Shown: positions 10,321-19,700, counted from the first letter of the stretch. The stretch: 64,000 nucleotides of DNA from Pedobacter ghigonis (GCF_903166585.1 NZ_CAESCM010000001.1:310001-374000); one strand, 5' to 3'. Numbers and translations are program-made. The notes: generated by a model from the letters alone, not told the origin.

Positions 10321-11136
10321 ATGGAACATATATCCAAATACCTGACTAAGGACATCAAGCTCTCCAGCTATGAGGACAAGCTCTTCAAATCCGAGCTGAT
10401 GTTTGATGACCATATGCTGGTATGGTTCATATCGGGGGAAACCAAGATTATACAGGCAGAATCTACCTTCATTTTTAAAACAGGTGATATTTTCCTGATT
10501 CCGAGGAACCAGCTTGCAACCATTATCAACTATCCGAAAAATGGCCTGCCTCATAAAACCGTGGTGATGCACCTCTCCACTGATCGGTTAAAAAAATTCT
10601 ATGAAAAAATCGAGCATAGCAAAAAAACACAACCTCAGCAGAAAATCTACCGTTTCAGTAGCCACCCGCTACTGGAAAGTTGCCTGGCCTCGTTGATCCC
10701 CTATTTTGATGTGGAAAGTGAATTCCCGGAAAACCTGGCTACCCTTAAAATTGAGGAGGCGATCAGTATCTTGCGGCTCATCGACCCAAGCGTCGACAGC
10801 GTGCTTGCCAACTTCGACGTTCCTGGCAAGATCGACCTGATTGATTTCATGCAGCGTAATTTCATGTTCAACATGTCCCTTGAAAAACTGGGGTACCTGA
10901 CAGGCCGTAGCCTGTCAACTTTCAATAGAGACTTTAAAAAACTGTTTAATACCACTCCCCAAAAATGGCTGACCGAGAAAAGATTGGAGCTGGCTTATTA
11001 TCACCTGGCTGAGAAAAAGAAAAAACCGACCGAGATTTACCTCGAAGTCGGTTTTGAAGACCTCTCCCATTTTTCTTTTATTTTCAAAAAGAAATATGGC
11101 GTTTCCCCAAATCAACTGCACCCAGGCCGGCGATAA
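10321..11136 (+). CDS. AraC-family transcriptional regulator
   Basis: This 271-residue protein has an N-terminal beta-rich sensor region (about residues 1-95) of cupin type, which includes GDIFLIPRNQLATI. A C-terminal AraC double helix-turn-helix covers about residues 170-271, with the second HTH in EIYLEVGFEDLSHFSFIFKK and the typical ending KYGVSPNQLHPG. It lies directly after the two SDR genes and probably controls them in response to a small molecule. It is convergent with the SnoaL-like gene, with only 19 bases between the stops. Confidence 0.9.
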   Translation: MEHISKYLTKDIKLSSYEDKLFKSELMFDDHMLVWFISGETKIIQAESTFIFKTGDIFLIPRNQLATIINYPKNGLPHKTVVMHLSTDRLKKFYEKIEHSKKTQPQQKIYRFSSHPLLESCLASLIPYFDVESEFPENLATLKIEEAISILRLIDPSVDSVLANFDVPGKIDLIDFMQRNFMFNMSLEKLGYLTGRSLSTFNRDFKKLFNTTPQKWLTEKRLELAYYHLAEKKKKPTEIYLEVGFEDLSHFSFIFKKKYGVSPNQLHPGRR

Positions 11137-11155
11137 GGGATTAGGCTACAAATCG

Positions 11156-11479
11156 TCAGTCCGTTATTCTTAAAGAGCTAATCAGGCCATTGGTAAATTT
11201 GAACTGGAAATTCAGTATTATCGGGCTACCCTCGAAGGTTCCGGAAATTTTAGCGTTGAGCTTACCGGCATCCTCAGACCCCGAATATCCGATGGGCTCT
11301 AAATGGGCATTGTACTTTTGGTTTGTTTCTTCTTTCCACGCCCTGATCTGATCCCTTCCCTGATGGTTCCGGCCTTCGTCAAAAACAATAGCCTCTGGAG
11401 TAAAACAGGCTACATAGGTAGCGCTTTCTTGGGCATTCTGGGCAGCTACAAAGGCTGCAATAAGGTCTGGTAAATTCAT
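11156..11479 (-). CDS. SnoaL/NTF2-like fold protein
   Basis: This 107-residue protein has the layout of the SnoaL-like NTF2 fold: an N-terminal helix (PDLIAAFVAAQNAQESATYVAC), then FTPEAIVFDEGRNHQGRDQI and a beta-sheet with the strands GSPIILNFQFKF and LISSLRI. Members are small isomerases or hydrolases, or simply binding proteins; the catalytic residues are not conserved enough to tell. It starts 21 bases after the SDR at 11501 and shares its direction, so the two are probably co-transcribed. Confidence 0.75.
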   Translation of the reverse strand: MNLPDLIAAFVAAQNAQESATYVACFTPEAIVFDEGRNHQGRDQIRAWKEETNQKYNAHLEPIGYSGSEDAGKLNAKISGTFEGSPIILNFQFKFTNGLISSLRITD

Positions 11480-11500
11480 AATTTTTTTTTTAAGAAATGA

Positions 11501-12292
11501 TTAAATAGTTGGTACGGTTCCTCCATCAATCACATACTCGGTTCCTGTTAAATAACCCGCCCTTGGAGAGACCAAAAAGCCTACAAGTTCTGCAACCTCT
11601 TCGGGATGGGCTGGTCTGCCGAAAGGTATACCGCCAAGGGCATCCATCACGCTTTGGGTTGCCTGCTCCACGGTACCATTTGAGCTTTCAGCAATTCGCT
11701 CCATCATCCGGATTGCTGAATGGGTCATGATCCATCCGGGCGAAACGGTAAGCACGCGAACACCTTTGGGTGAAACCTCATTGGAAAGGCTTTTACTGTA
11801 GTTGATTAATCCAGCTTTTGCCGCTGCATAGGGCAAGGTTGAATCGTACAAAGGCAGTTTGCCCTGTATACTGGCGATATGGATGATGACCCCATTTCCC
11901 CGGTCGATCATTTGTGGCAAAAATCCCCTGTCCAAACGAACCGGCGCAAGCAGGTTTGCGTTGATGGTCGACTCCCATTGTGCATCCGTCAAGACTGAAA
12001 ATCCACCGCCTGGGGTTTCTGAACTGCCCATGTTGTTGATTAGAATGTCCAACCTTCCGAATTTCTGCAAAATCTCCTCAACCACTTTTTGTGTACCATT
12101 GACGGTGCTAAGGTCCGCGCCAATAAAATGCAGTTGCTCGTTCTGCTCTTGCGGACTGTTTCTCGCACTGATGATTACTGTTGCCCCTGCCCTAAGCAGA
12201 CGCTCAGCTATGGCTTTGCCAGCTCCTTTTGTACCACCAGTCACCAGTGCTATCTTATCTGATAACTCGTTATTGAAATTAAACTCTTCCAT
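11501..12292 (-). CDS. Short-chain dehydrogenase/reductase
   Basis: This 263-residue classical SDR has TGGTKGAG at residues 18-25, NNMG at 86-89 (Met in place of Ala), Ser141, Tyr155 and Lys159 (YAAAK), and a C-terminal GTEYVIDGG. It is divergent from the HxlR regulator gene at 12417 and followed by the SnoaL-like gene. HxlR regulators commonly control an adjacent divergent oxidoreductase, so this SDR is the likely target, perhaps for reactive carbonyls or quinones (inference). Confidence 0.92.
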   Translation of the reverse strand: MEEFNFNNELSDKIALVTGGTKGAGKAIAERLLRAGATVIISARNSPQEQNEQLHFIGADLSTVNGTQKVVEEILQKFGRLDILINNMGSSETPGGGFSVLTDAQWESTINANLLAPVRLDRGFLPQMIDRGNGVIIHIASIQGKLPLYDSTLPYAAAKAGLINYSKSLSNEVSPKGVRVLTVSPGWIMTHSAIRMMERIAESSNGTVEQATQSVMDALGGIPFGRPAHPEEVAELVGFLVSPRAGYLTGTEYVIDGGTVPTI

Positions 12293-12363
12293 ACGTATTT
12301 TTATTTAAGACAAATTTCAGCCATACATCTCGCCCCTGCAAGTACGGATAAACGAATCAGATA

Positions 12364-12379
12364 GGGATAAATTTATCCC
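12364..12379. promoter_or_regulatory. 16-bp perfect palindrome, probable HxlR operator
   Basis: GGGATAAATTTATCCC is a perfect palindrome in the divergent promoter between the SDR (12292, leftward) and the HxlR gene (12417, rightward). It ends three bases before the candidate -33 TTG of the HxlR gene. Dimeric winged-helix regulators bind such symmetric sites, so it is the natural candidate operator for self-control and control of the SDR. Confidence 0.6.
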
Positions 12380-12382
12380 CTA

Positions 12383-12412
12383 TTGCTGTTTTGTTGCTTA
12401 CCCTTATCTTTG
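12383..12412 (+). promoter_or_regulatory. Candidate TTG-N19-TAnnTTTG promoter, possibly giving a leaderless mRNA
   Basis: TTG (12383-12385), 19 bases, then TATCTTTG (12405-12412) fits the Bacteroidetes -33/-7 consensus exactly. The ATG of the HxlR gene begins at 12417, only four bases past the -7 box. The transcript would start at or next to the start codon. Confidence 0.6.
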
Positions 12413-12416
12413 TGAT

Positions 12417-12791
12417 ATGTACGAAAGAAAACTGCCTTTGAACCTAAACTGTGGACTGGATCTGATTGGCGAGGTATTGTACGGCAAATGGAAAATTCGT
12501 CTGTTATGGTTCATCAATGAAGGGTATCAACGCCCAAGCGAACTCCAGCGTAAAATTCCCGAGGCATCAAGAAGGATTCTGAATGTGCAGTTAAATGAGC
12601 TTGAAGCACACGAATTGATAACCAAAGTAATTTACCCGGTATTGCCACCAAAGGTCGAGTACAGCCTCACTGAATTCGGCAAAACCCTAATCCCCATCAT
12701 TGGCACCTTGGGTAGATGGGGCGATGAGAACGAAGGGCGGCTTAGGGAAGTGATTATAAAAAGGCTGGAATCCCACGGAGGCTCCAAATAG
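12417..12791 (+). CDS. HxlR-family winged-helix transcriptional regulator
   Basis: This 124-residue protein covers the whole HxlR domain: Cys12 near the N-terminus, GEVLYGKWKIRLLWFI, the recognition region RPSELQRKIPEASRRILNVQL, and the wing ending VEYSLTEFGKTLIPI. Many HxlR proteins sense reactive electrophiles or oxidants through a cysteine near the N-terminus, and Cys12 is in the usual place. It is divergent from the SDR at 12292 and preceded by a perfect palindrome. It probably represses both units (inference). Confidence 0.92.
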   Translation: MYERKLPLNLNCGLDLIGEVLYGKWKIRLLWFINEGYQRPSELQRKIPEASRRILNVQLNELEAHELITKVIYPVLPPKVEYSLTEFGKTLIPIIGTLGRWGDENEGRLREVIIKRLESHGGSK

Positions 12792-13328
12792 GATAGCCGT
12801 TATTTTTCAAGACATTAAGCCCCTACTTGATTTTTTTTCTCGGCTCAATTTCTTTACTTTTTTTGCTGAGAAAGAATTCTCTCAGAGATAAGAGGAGTTT
12901 CAACTGTTCACTACCGGCTGTTTTTTTAGCCATAATATTCTGTACACGCATAATCTTCGCTACAAAGAATAAAAAAATGATTTTGTCAGTAAAACGCGTT
13001 CCGTTTTAGAAAATCATTATCTAAGGCGCCTTGTTTGGGTAAAATTATAGTTGTCTCATTGGAGGTTGTATTTCGCTAACCTATCAGTAAAATGATTACC
13101 TGTTTAGTAAAACAAATAGCTGCGTTTTTTCGGCAAAATGAATATTGTGTTGATAAAAGTTATTTATGGGCTTTTAGTAAGACTGTTATACTAAGCTATT
13201 AAACGAAATTGTTCTGCCACACCTAGGCTCCAACCAGGTAACTAAAGATTCAAAATCTTTTTCGATTATCAAGCTAAATAAGAAACATCCTTCCAAAAAA
13301 ACTATCCTTGTTGCGATAGAGCGCTCAT
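12792..13328. other. Gene-free stretch with a large hairpin and repeated CAGTAAAA motifs
   Basis: No convincing gene is present. A nested hairpin spans 12977-13017: outer arms ATGATTTT/AAAATCAT, inner arms AAAACG/CGTTTT. Two related 18-mers follow at 13085 and 13105 (CAGTAAAATGATTACCTG and TAGTAAAACAAATAGCTG). A near copy recurs at 42076. Confidence 0.5.
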
Positions 13329-13562
13329 CTAGATTAAATGCAGGAGCTTATTTCTATCCAGTAGGCTAACCAATTCAAAATACCACCTTTCCGAATAATC
13401 TTCTTTTTGAGTTATCAGTTTCATATCAGTATCCAGAATCTGTGATATAGTCGAAAAGCCCATTAGTTTTGAGCGAAGCTTAAAGACCTCGGTTACCGCG
13501 AGGTCTCCTATTGGGGTTGATAGGAAATTATTTTCTTGCTCGGATCTATTTAATTCCATCAT
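13329..13562 (-). CDS. Small protein resembling the RNA polymerase alpha C-terminal domain
   Basis: This 77-residue protein contains a stretch that aligns by eye with the alpha-CTD fold: TPIGDLAVTEVFKLRSKL, then GFSTISQILDTD, then a final helix FELVSLLDRNKLLHLI. In the polymerase this domain binds DNA and activators through a helix-hairpin-helix. Here it stands alone. Free-standing alpha-CTD-like proteins occur in Bacteroidetes, but I know of no defined role. It is divergent from the XRE gene at 13695. A second such protein is at 43099-43482. Confidence 0.5.
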   Translation of the reverse strand: MMELNRSEQENNFLSTPIGDLAVTEVFKLRSKLMGFSTISQILDTDMKLITQKEDYSERWYFELVSLLDRNKLLHLI

Positions 13563-13639
13563 TTTGGATATTTAAGGCTGGGCTGAAAGGATCAGCTGGC
13601 AGTGGTTCAAATTACGTAAAATATTCAAAAGACACTAAA

Positions 13640-13677
13640 AAGTGGTAACTATTAAGTGGTAATATTAGACATTACCA
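13640..13677. promoter_or_regulatory. Direct and inverted repeats before the XRE gene, probable operator
   Basis: AAGTGGTAA occurs twice (13640-13648 and 13654-13662). The second copy forms a perfect 7-bp inverted repeat with ATTACCA (13671-13677): TGGTAAT, seven bases, ATTACCA. It ends 17 bases before the ATG at 13695, a fitting position for an autoregulatory XRE operator. Confidence 0.5.
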
Positions 13678-13694
13678 TTGCTTTATTTTACCCC

Positions 13695-13949
13695 ATGGCA
13701 CAAGGTGAAAAAGAAAAGCGGAGCGTTGAACGAACAGTAGAGCTAAAACAGCTCGGGGATCGCATCAAATCTCTGCGGATCAAAGCGGGTTATAGCAACT
13801 ATGAATACTTTGCTTACAAGCATGAAATTCCCCGTTCACAATACGGCCGCTATGAGCGTGGCGAAGATTTGCGCTATAGCAGCCTGGTAAAAATTGTGCG
13901 GGCGTTTGGCATTTCTATGGAAGAATTCTTTAGTGAAGGTTTCGATTAG
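13695..13949 (+). CDS. XRE-family helix-turn-helix regulator
   Basis: The start at 13695 gives an 84-residue protein (MAQGEKEKRS...). I prefer it to an upstream ATG at 13656, which would place the operator repeats inside the gene and add 13 hydrophobic, unconserved residues. The HTH runs from about residue 18 to 78: LGDRIKSLRIKAGYSNYEYFAY, then RSQYGRYERGEDLRYSSLVKIVRAFGISMEEFF. These are DNA-binding regulators, usually autorepressors. A Crp-like gene follows at 14050. Confidence 0.85.
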   Translation: MAQGEKEKRSVERTVELKQLGDRIKSLRIKAGYSNYEYFAYKHEIPRSQYGRYERGEDLRYSSLVKIVRAFGISMEEFFSEGFD

Positions 13950-14049
13950 AAAGCTCCCAAAAATTATCTTGCAGTAGTTGCCTGGGGTTACCCCCTCCGC
14001 CACTTGACAAGCCTTCGAAATACTTTTTCTTTACCCGAAAACAACTGTT

Positions 14050-14616
14050 ATGGAAAAAGAAAAATTCTTCGAAACCCTTTCTAACTATCATCCCATTAGT
14101 GCAGGTCTTAAGGCCTATCTCGATTACATCCTTAAAGCGCAGCATTTGCCCAATGGGCTAGTCCAATCAACAGCAAACTTCATTGAACAGCCACTACTTT
14201 TCATCCAGCATGGAAGCCTGAGGTTATTTGCCTTGAATGAAGAGGAACGAAAGGAGTACACCCTGCGTTTTTTCCCTGACGGAACATTCCTTTTTCCGTC
14301 GCATTATTTAAAGGCGCGGGATATGCCTACGTTCTTACACGCGATTGATGAAGTGACCATAGTAGGCTTTGATCAAAGGCACTTCTACAATCTCTACCAC
14401 AACTTTAGGGAATTCAGCACCATCATTGAACTACTACACGGCTCAGAAATCCAGCGAATGCTCTACCATAGCTTTATGCTCCAAAATACGAATGCCAGTC
14501 AGGCCTATGCTGATTTTATCCGCAAATATCCCACTATCGCAAAATCAAGTCAGTTACAGCATATTGCAAGTTACCTCGGGATTGACAACAGAACTTTAAG
14601 CAGAATCAGGCGATAA
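14050..14616 (+). CDS. Crp/Fnr-like regulator with a cyclic-nucleotide-binding-type domain
   Basis: This 188-residue protein has the Bacteroidetes Crp-like layout. A beta-roll covers about residues 20-115 (LLFIQHGSLRLFALNEEERKEYTLRFFPDGTF), followed by a long dimer helix. A short C-terminal region contains YADFIRKYPTIAKSSQLQHIASYLGIDNRTLSRIRR, which looks like the winged HTH with its recognition helix. Classical cAMP-contacting residues are not evident, as in most Bacteroidetes members, so the ligand is unknown. It follows the XRE gene after about 100 bases. Confidence 0.8.
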   Translation: MEKEKFFETLSNYHPISAGLKAYLDYILKAQHLPNGLVQSTANFIEQPLLFIQHGSLRLFALNEEERKEYTLRFFPDGTFLFPSHYLKARDMPTFLHAIDEVTIVGFDQRHFYNLYHNFREFSTIIELLHGSEIQRMLYHSFMLQNTNASQAYADFIRKYPTIAKSSQLQHIASYLGIDNRTLSRIRR

Positions 14617-14931
14617 TCCTTAAAAGGTGACTTTTATCCGCCCATCTTTCGATCTGCGCTCCCATTTAGTAACATTTGGGTATCATCCAGCGATAAAAAC
14701 CTACTGAACTTTATTCCATTAACCTCAAAATCAGCTAATGGAATCTCAAAAAATGCAATCCTTTACACATGATGCTCAAGTTCCCTCCTTCAGGCGGCTG
14801 TTCCCATTGAGGTCTGCATTATTCCGGCGATGCCTGTAAGCGAGCTAAAGGAGAAGGTTATATCCAAGGCTTTCTCGGCAGGTCTGCCTCAAAGACAAAG
14901 CAACAATTTATTTCATTCAAAGAACATTAAC
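14617..14931. other. Leader region before the small exported protein
   Basis: About 315 bases without a supported gene. An upstream in-frame ATG at 14830 could extend the next gene by 34 residues, but the added segment is not signal-like. I see no promoter box or strong hairpin. Confidence 0.4.
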
Positions 14932-15282
14932 ATGAATATCTTCAATACAAAAAGTATCCTTGGCGCAGCTGCCATGGTACTTATTTTAGGCGCTAGCGCC
15001 TTTACCATTTCAAACCAGTCAACTGCTGAAAAAAAACGCACTACTGTTTACTGGAAATATAATGCCAACAGTCAAAGCTTGGTTTTTGATGAAAACCAGT
15101 ACAGTATGGTCGGCTCTCCTTCGGCTACTGGCTGTGATGATGATCCCCATCCCCTTCCATGTGTTTTAGAAGTGGATGAGTCTATCGACACCAGACCAGA
15201 ACTAGAAACCTACTTGGCTGGTTTCTCTACTACCCAGGATATCGCTGATTCAGCAATAAGCCGCAAAGAAATCAATCCTTAA
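14932..15282 (+). CDS. Small exported protein, DUF6520-like layout
   Basis: The start at 14932 gives 116 residues and begins with a clear signal peptide (MNIFNTKSILGAAAMVLILGA). The mature part has YWKYNANSQSL and two cysteines in GCDDDPHPLPC. This pattern (a short exported protein, YW/Y near the mature start, a Cys pair) resembles the DUF6520 family of Bacteroidetes, but I cannot confirm membership. The upstream in-frame start at 14830 is rejected because it would bury the signal peptide. A strong terminator follows the stop. The function is unknown. Confidence 0.6.
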   Translation: MNIFNTKSILGAAAMVLILGASAFTISNQSTAEKKRTTVYWKYNANSQSLVFDENQYSMVGSPSATGCDDDPHPLPCVLEVDESIDTRPELETYLAGFSTTQDIADSAISRKEINP

Positions 15283-15293
15283 GCTAAACTTTA

Positions 15294-15325
15294 AGAGCTG
15301 CCTGCCTCCAAGGCAGCTCTTTTTT
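15294..15325 (+). terminator. Rho-independent terminator
   Basis: A perfect 10-bp stem (AGAGCTGCCT/AGGCAGCTCT) with a 7-base loop is followed by a T-run. It ends the small exported-protein gene and lies between it and the convergent SusD gene at 15333. On the minus strand no T-run follows the stem. Confidence 0.9.
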
Positions 15326-15332
15326 ATCTTGC

Positions 15333-16706
15333 TCACCTTGGGTTTTGCTGCATACCTGAGAGTCGAATAACATCTTCTGGTATCGCTAAAGCAAACCGCA
15401 GATCATTTGGCGCAAGCACATATTCTTTCCCATCCAACGTGCGCTTTAGCGTAATGGCTCTCCCTTCCCTGTTTAGTCGCTTAATATCCATCCACCTGAT
15501 TCCTCTGAATACCAGTTCGCGCCTTCGCTCAAGTAGCACCTGTTCCAGCGCCGCGGACGCATCGAGGCCACTTAAGGGTACGTAGTTTGCTTTTTTGATC
15601 CGTTTAATACGAAGACTATTTAGCAGGGTAAGCGCCTCGGAAGCACTACCTTCCCTGGCTTTAGCTTCAGCTAAGTTCAATAATAGCTCATCTGTTGCCA
15701 CTCCGCAAAACAGCGAAGCTGACCCCTCGTAACTTCCTTTAAAGATGGTGGTGGCTGATGTCCCTGCTTTAAAGAAAATGTTACGCCTGAGATCCTCTGC
15801 CGGGTAAAGGGATAGCAGGCCATCAGAAATTCTGGCCCTGGCCTGGGTTAACTGCGCCGGCGTTGAAAAGTGGCTGGCATAGATTACTTCGGGGTTAAAC
15901 TGCACTAACGGAAAATTGGCAGTGGCCGACAGGCTATTGTAATCGATCAAAGTGCTATTGATAGCGAGTCCCTTTGATGCATATTCCCCTGCTAGGGCGT
16001 AACGACCCATATATAGGTATAGCCTGGAGAGCAGTCCATAAGCTGCTCCTTTTGATCCCCGCATGACATGCAAGGGTTTTTCAGGCAGCAATCTTGCCGC
16101 TTCAAGCAAATCAGCCTCAATCTGAACAAAAGTCTGCGCTAAATTAGATCTAACCGATGGCGTATTATAATCTGGATCTAATCTTAAAGGAAGCCCAAGG
16201 GTACTTTCTACAGTAGCGGGGTCATAGGCAAGGCACCAAATGGCTGCAGCCTGAAGGTAACATTTCGCCCGGATAAATAACGCCTGCCCTTTGATATCTT
16301 CATAGCCTGCGCCTAAGGTACCCTTGCTACTACCTTCCAGTGACTGGAGCACAGTATTGGCTAGAAATACCGGCTGAAAGGTATCACGCCATGAATTTGA
16401 TACTGGGGCAAAGATATTATCTGCTTCCCATAAGTAAAGCCTTCGCTCCTGCTCTGTCCTTGCCGACCAGTCGGCGGAGGTCAAAAAATAATCATCACTG
16501 CTAGCCTCACCCGAACCTGCTTCCCTGAAATTTACGGTTGGGTAATAGTCCATTAACGCCTGCATATCTTTCAGGCTTGTTACTAGAGAAAGGCTGCTGT
16601 CAGGCTTATCCTCCAGCAGCTTTTTACAGGACATCAGCCCTGGTATAGTGGTGATGGCTAGTATAGCCACCATCACTATGGTTATATTTTTTCTCGTTTT
16701 CATCAT
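15333..16706 (-). CDS. RagB/SusD-family lipoprotein
   Basis: This 457-residue lipoprotein (lipobox LMSC, Cys27) has SusD features: an N-terminal KKLLEDKPDSSLSLVTSL segment, helical TPR-like repeats in the middle and a C-terminal RRRELVFRGIRWMDIKRLNR block. It is the last gene of a TlpA-like/SusC/SusD operon, nine bases from the SusC gene. It is shorter than the other SusD proteins here and would bind the substrate of its SusC partner at the cell surface. Confidence 0.92.
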   Translation of the reverse strand: MMKTRKNITIVMVAILAITTIPGLMSCKKLLEDKPDSSLSLVTSLKDMQALMDYYPTVNFREAGSGEASSDDYFLTSADWSARTEQERRLYLWEADNIFAPVSNSWRDTFQPVFLANTVLQSLEGSSKGTLGAGYEDIKGQALFIRAKCYLQAAAIWCLAYDPATVESTLGLPLRLDPDYNTPSVRSNLAQTFVQIEADLLEAARLLPEKPLHVMRGSKGAAYGLLSRLYLYMGRYALAGEYASKGLAINSTLIDYNSLSATANFPLVQFNPEVIYASHFSTPAQLTQARARISDGLLSLYPAEDLRRNIFFKAGTSATTIFKGSYEGSASLFCGVATDELLLNLAEAKAREGSASEALTLLNSLRIKRIKKANYVPLSGLDASAALEQVLLERRRELVFRGIRWMDIKRLNREGRAITLKRTLDGKEYVLAPNDLRFALAIPEDVIRLSGMQQNPR

Positions 16707-16714
16707 TGCATACT

Positions 16715-19700
16715 TTAAAATCCGGCTCTAAAGCCTATTGAAAAATTACGGTTGTAGCTGAGCAAAGAATTTCCAAGATATTCCGGATCTTCATCTCCTG
16801 CCTTCCAGATCAGCCCTAGGTTACTTGCATTCGCAAACAGGGATGCCCTGGCTAATCCTACTTTTTTTGCCAGTCTTAGCGGGAGGCTGTAATCCAGGTT
16901 AATAAAGTTTAGCCTGATATGATCACCTCTTTTGACCAGCACTTCTGATCCCAGATAAAATGCATCCCTAGCAGTATTGCTGGGATAAATCTCTGAGGGC
17001 ACATTGGTATTAAGCTCATCACCAGGCTTCTGCCATCTTAGCGCGAAATCCGAGTGCCCGGGAGAATAACCATTGAGCGAAGAATAGCTGATAGAAGGAC
17101 TACGGTAATAATAACCCAGCTTAAAAGTGAGCTGCACGCTTAATGCAAAATTGCCATAGGAAAAGGTATTACCCAGTGAGCCAAAGAACACTGGTGTTGC
17201 CGGCCCAAAATATTTTGGGCCATCTTCGCCTAGGCCTTGCGTTATGGCTGTATAATCTTTGCTGGGGGCTCCCTTTAATATTCCCAGCGGATCTCCATTT
17301 ACTGGATCTAACCCTGCCGAGCTGTAACCATAAATCCCATAAAGGGGTTTTCCGACCACGCCCGATACCCTGGCGCTGCTGATATCAATCAATGCGGGGC
17401 TAAGAAAATAAGCTTTTAGCCGGTCACTGTAATAAGAAAGATTTAAATCACTTTCCCAGTTAAAAGTCCCTTTGATATTTGCTGAATGCAGCACCAAGTC
17501 TACCCCATTCCCTCGCATCCTGCCTGCATTGCGCACCACTGTTGTAGATACCCCAGTGGTATAGTCGATCGGGTAAGGAACAAAAAGGTCTGATGCATCT
17601 TTGCGGTAATATTCGATGCTACCCGAAAGCCTGGAAGAAAGTGCAGAAAAGTCTAACCCAATATTTAGCATACTAACCTTTTCCCACTTTAGCCCAGGAT
17701 TATAATACCTATCAGGCTGCGCGTAAGCGCTACCGGTATAAGGGGATACTGATCCATAACGGATGGTAGTCACTGCGGTTTGGCTGGGATCTGCATTGCC
17801 GCTCTTGCCGTAAGTCATCCTTACTTTGAGGTATCCTGGAAGGTTTCCTTTATAAAATGGCTCCGAAGATATCGTCCAGGCAATCCCTGCTGAAGCGAGC
17901 GGTTTCCATTTGTCTTTTACAGCAGCACCAAAAAGGTTCGATCCATCAGCCCTTGAGCTGAGCGAAAGGGTATAGCGGGATTTGAATGTTAGGGAAGCGC
18001 TGGTAAAGCCAGAAATATACCTGTTGATTTTCTCTGACGCTGAAACGCCTTGAGGGATGCGGGTTTCAAACCCTGTCACCAGATCAGGAAAAAAGGTGGT
18101 ATAATCGACTGCTACTGAACTTAAGTTCGATGGATCATAGCCATAAACCCTGCTTCCCATAGCCGAAGACCTCAATGTTCTGATTTCAGCTCCCGCGATG
18201 GCAGAGAGCGAGAAGTGCCCAAAACTGTTCTGGTAATCTAGCTGACCTCTTGCCGCTGTTGATTCAAGCTCAGAGCCACTGCGGGATAGAATCCCACCGA
18301 TTGGCACTTTTAGTACTGGAGCGCCTGAGGAAGGAAGCTGCGTAAAGGAATTAATCAGGGAACGGGCAGCATAGCTCTCCACTGCGGACAGGTGATTAGT
18401 CGTCTGACTTTGCCGCTCGTACTGGTAGCGAAGCTCCGCAGAAAGTCCTTTAAAAAGATTAACCTTTAGAGAGGCATTAGGCAAGATATCCTGAAGCAGG
18501 CTGGTACTAGTATCCTGAAGATAATCCTGCAAAGGGTAATACTTCCAGTCCAGCAGCCTTCCACCTCCGAGCTGCGAGAGGTAAGAACTGCTAATATCCC
18601 GCATGATGGGAAGGTCATTTCCGTTATCATCCCTAAAGCGGGCATAAGGATAGAGCACATTTCCACGGAAGAGAATATCGCCATAACCTGGGGTTCCGGA
18701 CCCAGTTGAACTCTGGGTATAGCGCAAGCCAAAAGATAATTCTACACCTTTAGTGAGGATTGCCCGTGCTGAAAAGCCCATAGCGGTACGCCGGAACTTT
18801 TCGGAAAGCACGCCAGTATTATCATCAAAACTTACCGAGCTGCGCCAGGAGAACTTGCTTGATCCCCCGTCAAGGCTTAAAGCGTACTGCTGGTTGATGC
18901 CCCTGCGGTAAAGGTAGTGGCTAAATTCATCGCGTACATCGATTCCTTTTAATGCATTGATCTGCGCACTTTTTTCTGCCTCACTTAAACTACTGGCCAG
19001 GATTTCTACCACCGGACTGAGCGCAGGGTGTTCGGGAGAGGAAATATCAGAGGAGTAAGCCCCCCTGGAATACTGGAGTATCTCCTGATTAATATAGTCA
19101 GGGGTGCTAATCACTTTCAGCTGATACAAGTCTGGCTGCTTTACCAGCGTTGCGATCGTGGACAGACTAATGGAAAGCGGTGAATTCATTTTTCCTTTTT
19201 TGGTAGTGATGACGATCACCCCGTTTCCGGCCCGGGTTCCCCAGATGGATGCTGCTGCTGCATCTTTAAGCACTGTGATGCTTTCCACATCATTGGGACT
19301 AATATTATTTAGGCCCCCTTCATAAGGAAAATTGTCCAATACTATAAGTGGACTTCTAGGCCCAGATATTGAGCTGAGCCCCCGAATAGTAAAATTACCC
19401 TGGCTATTGGTAGTCCTATCGATCATAAGTCCGCTGGTAACTGCTTCCAGCCGGGAGAGTACTGAGGTACTTACCTGGGTATTCAGCTGCTTCTCTGCTA
19501 TCAATGTAAAAGATCCTGTGGCGCGTTCCCTGCTCAGGCGCTGATAGCCTGTAGAAACTGTTACTTCGTCTAGCTGCTGCTCAAGTGGTACTAGCCTAAC
19601 CTGCATGGATAAGGAAGCTGGAAGTTTTAATAGCTGATAAGAAATGTGGCTAAAAATAAGCGTATCCCCCGCAGCGCAGCTGATGGTAAAATTGCCATCA

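Noticed and set aside
12827..13009. 60-codon hydrophobic rightward frame after the HxlR gene
   Set aside because: No start context, and its end lies within the hairpin repeat; probably chance.
14830..14931. Upstream start of the small exported protein
   Set aside because: It would bury a clear signal peptide that begins at 14932.
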